From Haplosporangium gracile (Eukaryota; Mortierellomycota; Mortierellomycetes; Mortierellales; Mortierellaceae): a stretch of 10,720 bases of DNA. Within the stretch, counting starts at the first letter, position 1, and every line of letters starts with the position of its first letter. The notes beneath the pieces were generated by a model. That model was given only the letters and a program-made list of their open reading frames with translations, did no database searches and had not been told where the DNA came from. Location: contig JAAAUF010000598.1 of NCBI GenBank assembly GCA_015499985.1, positions 15,495 to 26,214 of the forward strand. Reading direction: 5' to 3'. Positions 7,154-10,720 of the stretch are shown one piece after another. Position numbers and translations under genes: made by a program.

Positions 7154-9565
7154 TCAGCATCCACACATGAGGGCTTTCAGGAACTTCTGGAGCGCCGATG
7201 GCTCTCCTGCTGCAGCTTGATCCTTATCGTCGGGGTCGGCGTCTGCGTTATGCAGTATCGACCGAGCTTGTTGCTGGCGTTGTTGCCCTTCCTCTTCTTC
7301 ACCTTCACCTTCATCATCCCCATTGCCATCTCTATCTCTGGGGCCACCCTCTTCGTTTCCATTGTCACCGCAGCTGCCACCACTACCACTTGCAACCGAA
7401 GATGCAGCAGCGACAGCACGGGCAGTCGATCCCGCTCGCAGTACGACAGAAGTTCGCGTTAACGGCGACGGGAACACGATCGTGGGCCGCCGAGGCTGTT
7501 GAACAAACGGCAATTGCTCATACTGTAGCGTAGACGACAATGATGACGACTGTGCCAGTTGACTGAATCGAGAGTTTGTAGTTGACGGACTCGCTGTTAC
7601 CATCGTGGTAGCTCTTGAACTATCAATGGTCGTATTCATGGTAGTGTTGGTGTTGGTGGTGGTGGTAAAGGTGGGGTAATCCCGTCCGGTCAATGCAGCC
7701 CAGACCCTCACCAGGCGCGACGGACTACTACTACTAGTACAGCTACTACTTCTGGATCCCGATCGATACATTAATCTCGGAAACGTTGACCCTCTCGGCG
7801 GTTCGTATCCACCTGTTGTGGGGGTGCCCATTGAAGTCGAACGGGAGGGAGGGGTGGGGATCATAGAGGACCGTTGAAATGGGTGAATGGTGGCAGGCTG
7901 ATGTAGACTTGGGATCCCATACATTCGTAGCGCCTCTGCGATATGCGCCGCCACCTGTGGGTCTGCTGTTGGACTAATGACGCCGCTAGTGACAGCGCTG
8001 GCACCATTACTACTACCACTGCCGCTGCCGCTGTTGCTGCTGAAATGGTATTGTGGGACGGCGGCGGTGAGCCACAATGGAACGGGTGCTGGCAAAGCCT
8101 TCCCATAGCTTCCCGAACTCCCGCCCCCCATGATAGCGGTCGAGAATGGGCTCGGAAGCGGGGGTGTCACGGACGAGGTATAAGGGTCTGTCAGGATCTG
8201 GTTCCCGTCTGTATCGATCATGACGAAGGTTGTTGGTGCGATCATCGAGGATCGGATCGAAGTTGAATCGCTTGTTGTAATGTCTCCGTAAATGGAATGG
8301 GTGGCGCCGGCGGATGTGGTGGTGGTGAGGATACCGGATGCAGTGACGGCGCTTCTTTCGCCTCTGCGGCGGGTGGGTAGATAGTTTGCGCTCAATCGCC
8401 ATCGGTTCCTGTCTGGCTGCCGCTGTTGCTGCTGAGGAGTTGATGATAGTGACGGCACGGAGGGGTTTTCAGCGATGGTATGGTATGGTTGTTGTTGTTG
8501 TTGTTGTTGCGGATGAGGAGGATGAGGAGGATGATCGAGTTGATGAAGTGGGGAAACCTCCAGGGCAACGTTGTTGGTCTTATTTAGACTCTCCTTCGCA
8601 TATTCCTCCTCCTGCCTGTTGTGATCATGTGCCATCATCACATTCATATTCATATCGTCCGTATCCGCTGGCACTGCAGCTGTAATCGATGCTTTGTCGG
8701 AAGATGATGATGATGCTGATGCTGCCAATGATAATGGTGGTGGTGGTGGTGGTGTGGGAGGGCAGAAAGGATCGACATATTCACTGACAACGGGGACTTT
8801 ACAAAGTCGTTGAGGTCGGAGAGTTGTTGGTGAGAGTACTGGTAGGAACGGTGCATGCGGTACAATTATGTCCACTCCATCATCACTTTGGGCAGATGTG
8901 CTCGAATCTGAATAATCGAAAATGTAGTCCTGCTGTGCGGCCGAATCCTCCTTTTGCATGTCAACAACCTCCATCGCCGGCGCGAGTCCTCCTGCCGTCC
9001 CTCCACCTTCTTGCTCATCACCATCAATCCTACCCTGGTCATAGTCAAACGAGACCAATCCTTCACCACCATATTGTGCACTCCCACCCCCACCCTTCCT
9101 CTCACTCTCACAACTCTCATCTGCTTGAAACTGGACTGGGATACCAATGGCACAACAGCCAGTTCCTCCTGCTGCTCCTTGCGGAGAAGGATCAACGTGA
9201 GACAGGATGGAAGAAACCGAAGCCGAAGACGACTGTGTGGATATTAGCGCATCATCCTCCTCCTCATCATCCTGGAGAAACTCCAGACTTCTCGCCTCCT
9301 CCTCCTCCTCCGCTTCATCCTCCTCCTGATTAGCGTCAGAATCCGCTCCCGTTTTCTGGTGTGTTGTTAGACGGAGCACAAAATTGTTGGCTGGGGTTGT
9401 TGGTGCGATAGCGGTGGTAGTGGTAGTGGTAGTGGTGGTGGTAATGGTGATGGTTCGAGGAGTGAATTGTTGTTCCAGCATGATTGAGCCGCTGCTGCTG
9501 TTGCTGAATCGTCTCTCGTCGCCTGAGGTGGTCGACGAGGAAAACATCTCTACCGCCGTCTCCAT
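7154..9565 (-). CDS. Large low-complexity protein ending in Cys-Gly-Cys, function unknown
   Basis: Uninterrupted frame of 803 aa from the ATG at 9565. The frame is open to an ATG at 9685 (843 aa), but those 40 extra residues are Phe/Ser/Pro/His-rich like a translated pyrimidine leader, so the inner start is preferred. Another ATG follows six codons in, with a purine at -3. I recognise no domain. Most of the protein looks disordered, with a Thr run (about 38-51), acidic stretches (81-105, 750-759), a Pro run (269-277), a Gln run (353-359) and many Ser patches. Better-ordered islands are about 228-268, FVMIDTDGNQIL near 447-458, VAAHIAEALRMYGI near 538-551, SRLVRVWAALTGRDYP near 616-631, and the C-terminus. 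The last 14 residues, ALQKFLKALMCGC preceded by Ser, form a possible amphipathic helix followed by two cysteines that could be lipidated. No signal peptide or membrane helix is evident. Length and continuity argue that it is real, since opposing frames are short and broken. A signalling, scaffold or regulatory role would be guesswork. Confidence 0.75.
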   Translation of the reverse strand: METAVEMFSSSTTSGDERRFSNSSSGSIMLEQQFTPRTITITTTTTTTTTTAIAPTTPANNFVLRLTTHQKTGADSDANQEEDEAEEEEEARSLEFLQDDEEEDDALISTQSSSASVSSILSHVDPSPQGAAGGTGCCAIGIPVQFQADESCESERKGGGGSAQYGGEGLVSFDYDQGRIDGDEQEGGGTAGGLAPAMEVVDMQKEDSAAQQDYIFDYSDSSTSAQSDDGVDIIVPHAPFLPVLSPTTLRPQRLCKVPVVSEYVDPFCPPTPPPPPPLSLAASASSSSSDKASITAAVPADTDDMNMNVMMAHDHNRQEEEYAKESLNKTNNVALEVSPLHQLDHPPHPPHPQQQQQQQPYHTIAENPSVPSLSSTPQQQQRQPDRNRWRLSANYLPTRRRGERSAVTASGILTTTTSAGATHSIYGDITTSDSTSIRSSMIAPTTFVMIDTDGNQILTDPYTSSVTPPLPSPFSTAIMGGGSSGSYGKALPAPVPLWLTAAVPQYHFSSNSGSGSGSSNGASAVTSGVISPTADPQVAAHIAEALRMYGIPSLHQPATIHPFQRSSMIPTPPSRSTSMGTPTTGGYEPPRGSTFPRLMYRSGSRSSSCTSSSSPSRLVRVWAALTGRDYPTFTTTTNTNTTMNTTIDSSRATTMVTASPSTTNSRFSQLAQSSSLSSTLQYEQLPFVQQPRRPTIVFPSPLTRTSVVLRAGSTARAVAAASSVASGSGGSCGDNGNEEGGPRDRDGNGDDEGEGEEEEGQQRQQQARSILHNADADPDDKDQAAAGEPSALQKFLKALMCGC
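8489..8509. repeat. TTG/CAA trinucleotide run coding for polyglutamine
   Basis: A trinucleotide run inside the unknown gene encodes seven Gln. It adjoins GGATGAGGA units (about 8511-8535) that encode His-Pro-Pro repeats. These are likely sites of length variation between strains. Confidence 0.85.
9411..9450. repeat. GGTAGT/GGTGGT tract coding for polythreonine
   Basis: On the coding strand this is ACC/ACT-type Thr codons, giving a run of about ten Thr after TIT. Mixed codon use (ACT and ACC) suggests selection on protein sequence, or an older, degenerated repeat, over a fresh slippage event. Confidence 0.7.
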
Positions 9566-9806
9566 ATGGTGCGAAAGGGGAAAAAAAAATATGGGCAATA
9601 GAGAATTGGTCGTTGGAGGATATGAAAGGTGTGCGAAAAACGATGAAAGTGAAAAGTGAGGTGTAAGTGGATGGTAAAAGTACAAGTTGTTGACAACAAA
9701 GTGGACCTAAAGCGGAAAAGGGACAATGTGATATTCCTCTATGGCTTCGCGACTCTTTTTATGAGAAAGAAACGATAGGCGAAAGTATGTTACATTACCA
9801 CATAAT

Positions 9807-9840
9807 GGTCACCTAGTAACCCTCCGAGTGAATCATTCGG
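9807..9840. promoter_or_regulatory. Two adjacent imperfect palindromes upstream of the unknown gene
   Basis: GGTCACCTAGTAACC (9807-9821) and CCGAGTGAATCATTCGG (9824-9840) are each nearly self-complementary and separated by two bases. The second contains TGAATCA, one base off the bZIP AP-1/Gcn4-type site TGACTCA. They lie about 245-275 nt upstream of the preferred start. The use as protein-binding sites is inference. Confidence 0.35.
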
Positions 9841-10720
9841 ATTTGGTAGAAAACGTGTGGATTAGTGCCCTACATCTAAACCATGATAAACATATACTAT
9901 TGATATCCTCCTCAGCGCTGCGCCCAATTACTCTCACAACTGGGGACACGACCCATCACTCTTTTACTGGATCTAGGTTATCAAGCAAACGACTCCTCTC
10001 CTGCTGATTGTCGCACAAGGGTGCTGCGACGGTTGTTGCTCGCTTAAGCTAAGAATGCAGAACAGCACTTTTTTTTTGATGGCAAAAGCTTATCCCCGTT
10101 CCATCCGCGACTTGGTACGGTAGTAGTTAACAACGTCTCTACATCGCTGAGGCTTATCTACCAACACCACCATCCATCCATCCATCCATCCATCCATCCA
10201 ATGTGGCCTCCTCCTATTTCGCTCCTCCTACCCGAAACAATGGGTCATCCAACCTCTCCCTCAAACACAACATTAGAAGCGACACATCAAGAATGCGGGG
10301 ATGGTATCTTTTGCTTTCTAACCATTCATTGCGTCCATATTTATGTGTGAGCTCAACAAAAATATTCTTGTTCTTTGAAAAAGCCAAAAAAAATAAAATA
10401 AAATAAAAATAAAGCACACATTCCCCCTGCTTATCCCTTCCTCCCGTTCATTTCACAATGGTCTGCCCTTGATGGGTGCCATGCATGGCGTTTCGCCTAT
10501 ATGTTGTTTATACTGTATGTGGTTGTTTGTTTTGGATGTATGTGATATATATATTTTTTTTATTGGTTTTAGTTTTTCACTATGTAGAAATGCAGACGGC
10601 AAAGGATATATATGTAAAATTACGGAGGCAAGAAACGAAGGGCAATAAAAGTACAAGAGACAACAAAAAAGACCAATGACGAATAAAGGCCTAAAGGAAA
10701 GAAAAAGAAAAGAAAAAAAA
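9841..10720. other. Upstream intergenic region without a recognisable gene
   Basis: About 880 nt up to the window edge. Open frames here are at most 67 codons and their translations show no recognisable pattern. It includes the CATC tetranucleotide, an A-rich stretch with overlapping AATAAA hexamers at about 10391-10413, AT repeats near 10545-10562 and 10607-10612, and an A-rich end. The right half could be the 3' flank of a plus-strand gene or the leader of something outside the window, but nothing decides this. Confidence 0.5.
10171..10200. repeat. CATC tetranucleotide microsatellite
   Basis: Seven and a half CATC units without interruption in non-coding sequence. Confidence 0.95.

Noticed and set aside
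8824..9333. 169-codon and other plus-strand frames opposite the unknown gene
   Set aside because: They are shadows of repeated codons in the minus-strand gene. His/Pro-rich translations and short length argue against coding.
10203..10406. 67-codon frame after the CATC microsatellite
   Set aside because: Short, without motif, and ending in an A-rich stretch; no evidence beyond chance openness.

Overview
This is a eukaryotic, almost certainly fungal, nuclear window. The evidence is short GT-AG introns with CTAAC-like branch points, pyrimidine-rich leaders before start codons, AATAAA-type poly(A) signals and low-complexity coding sequence. Intron density in the first two genes, the wording of the cytochrome b5 and a single gp91phox-type NADPH oxidase suggest an early-diverging filamentous fungus. 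Mortierellomycotina/Mucoromycota is my best guess, an inference that was not tested by search.

Layout: (1) 34-1340, plus strand: an aldo/keto reductase of the aryl-alcohol dehydrogenase/norsolorinic acid reductase type. Four exons are visible, the N-terminus lies outside the window and the catalytic tetrad is intact. (2) 1629-3687, plus strand: cytochrome b5. Its first three exons encode the heme domain and linker. The exon carrying the membrane anchor lies about 950 nt downstream at 3624-3687 and joins in frame. If the last intron is not removed, the same third exon runs into a stop at 2698-2700 and gives an anchorless protein. (3) 4027-5694, minus strand: an intronless, complete NADPH oxidase (NOX) of 555 aa, convergent with cytochrome b5. 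(4) 5695-7153: a long non-coding interval of strand-asymmetric purine/pyrimidine tracts and microsatellites, serving as the NOX leader/promoter and the 3' flank of gene 5. (5) 7154-9565, minus strand: an unrecognised protein of about 803 aa, largely disordered, ending in Cys-Gly-Cys. (6) 9566-10720: the upstream region of that gene, with two adjacent imperfect palindromes and simple repeats. No supportable gene was seen there.

Three of the four genes are redox enzymes: an NADPH-dependent carbonyl reductase, an electron-carrier heme protein and a superoxide-generating flavocytochrome b. They sit on different strands with separate control regions, so this is probably chance proximity, not a cluster. 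The most interesting observation is the cytochrome b5 gene, where use or retention of one intron would switch between a tail-anchored ER protein and a soluble one. The second is the unrecognised Cys-Gly-Cys protein. No RNA gene, transposon, CRISPR array or viral sequence was recognised.
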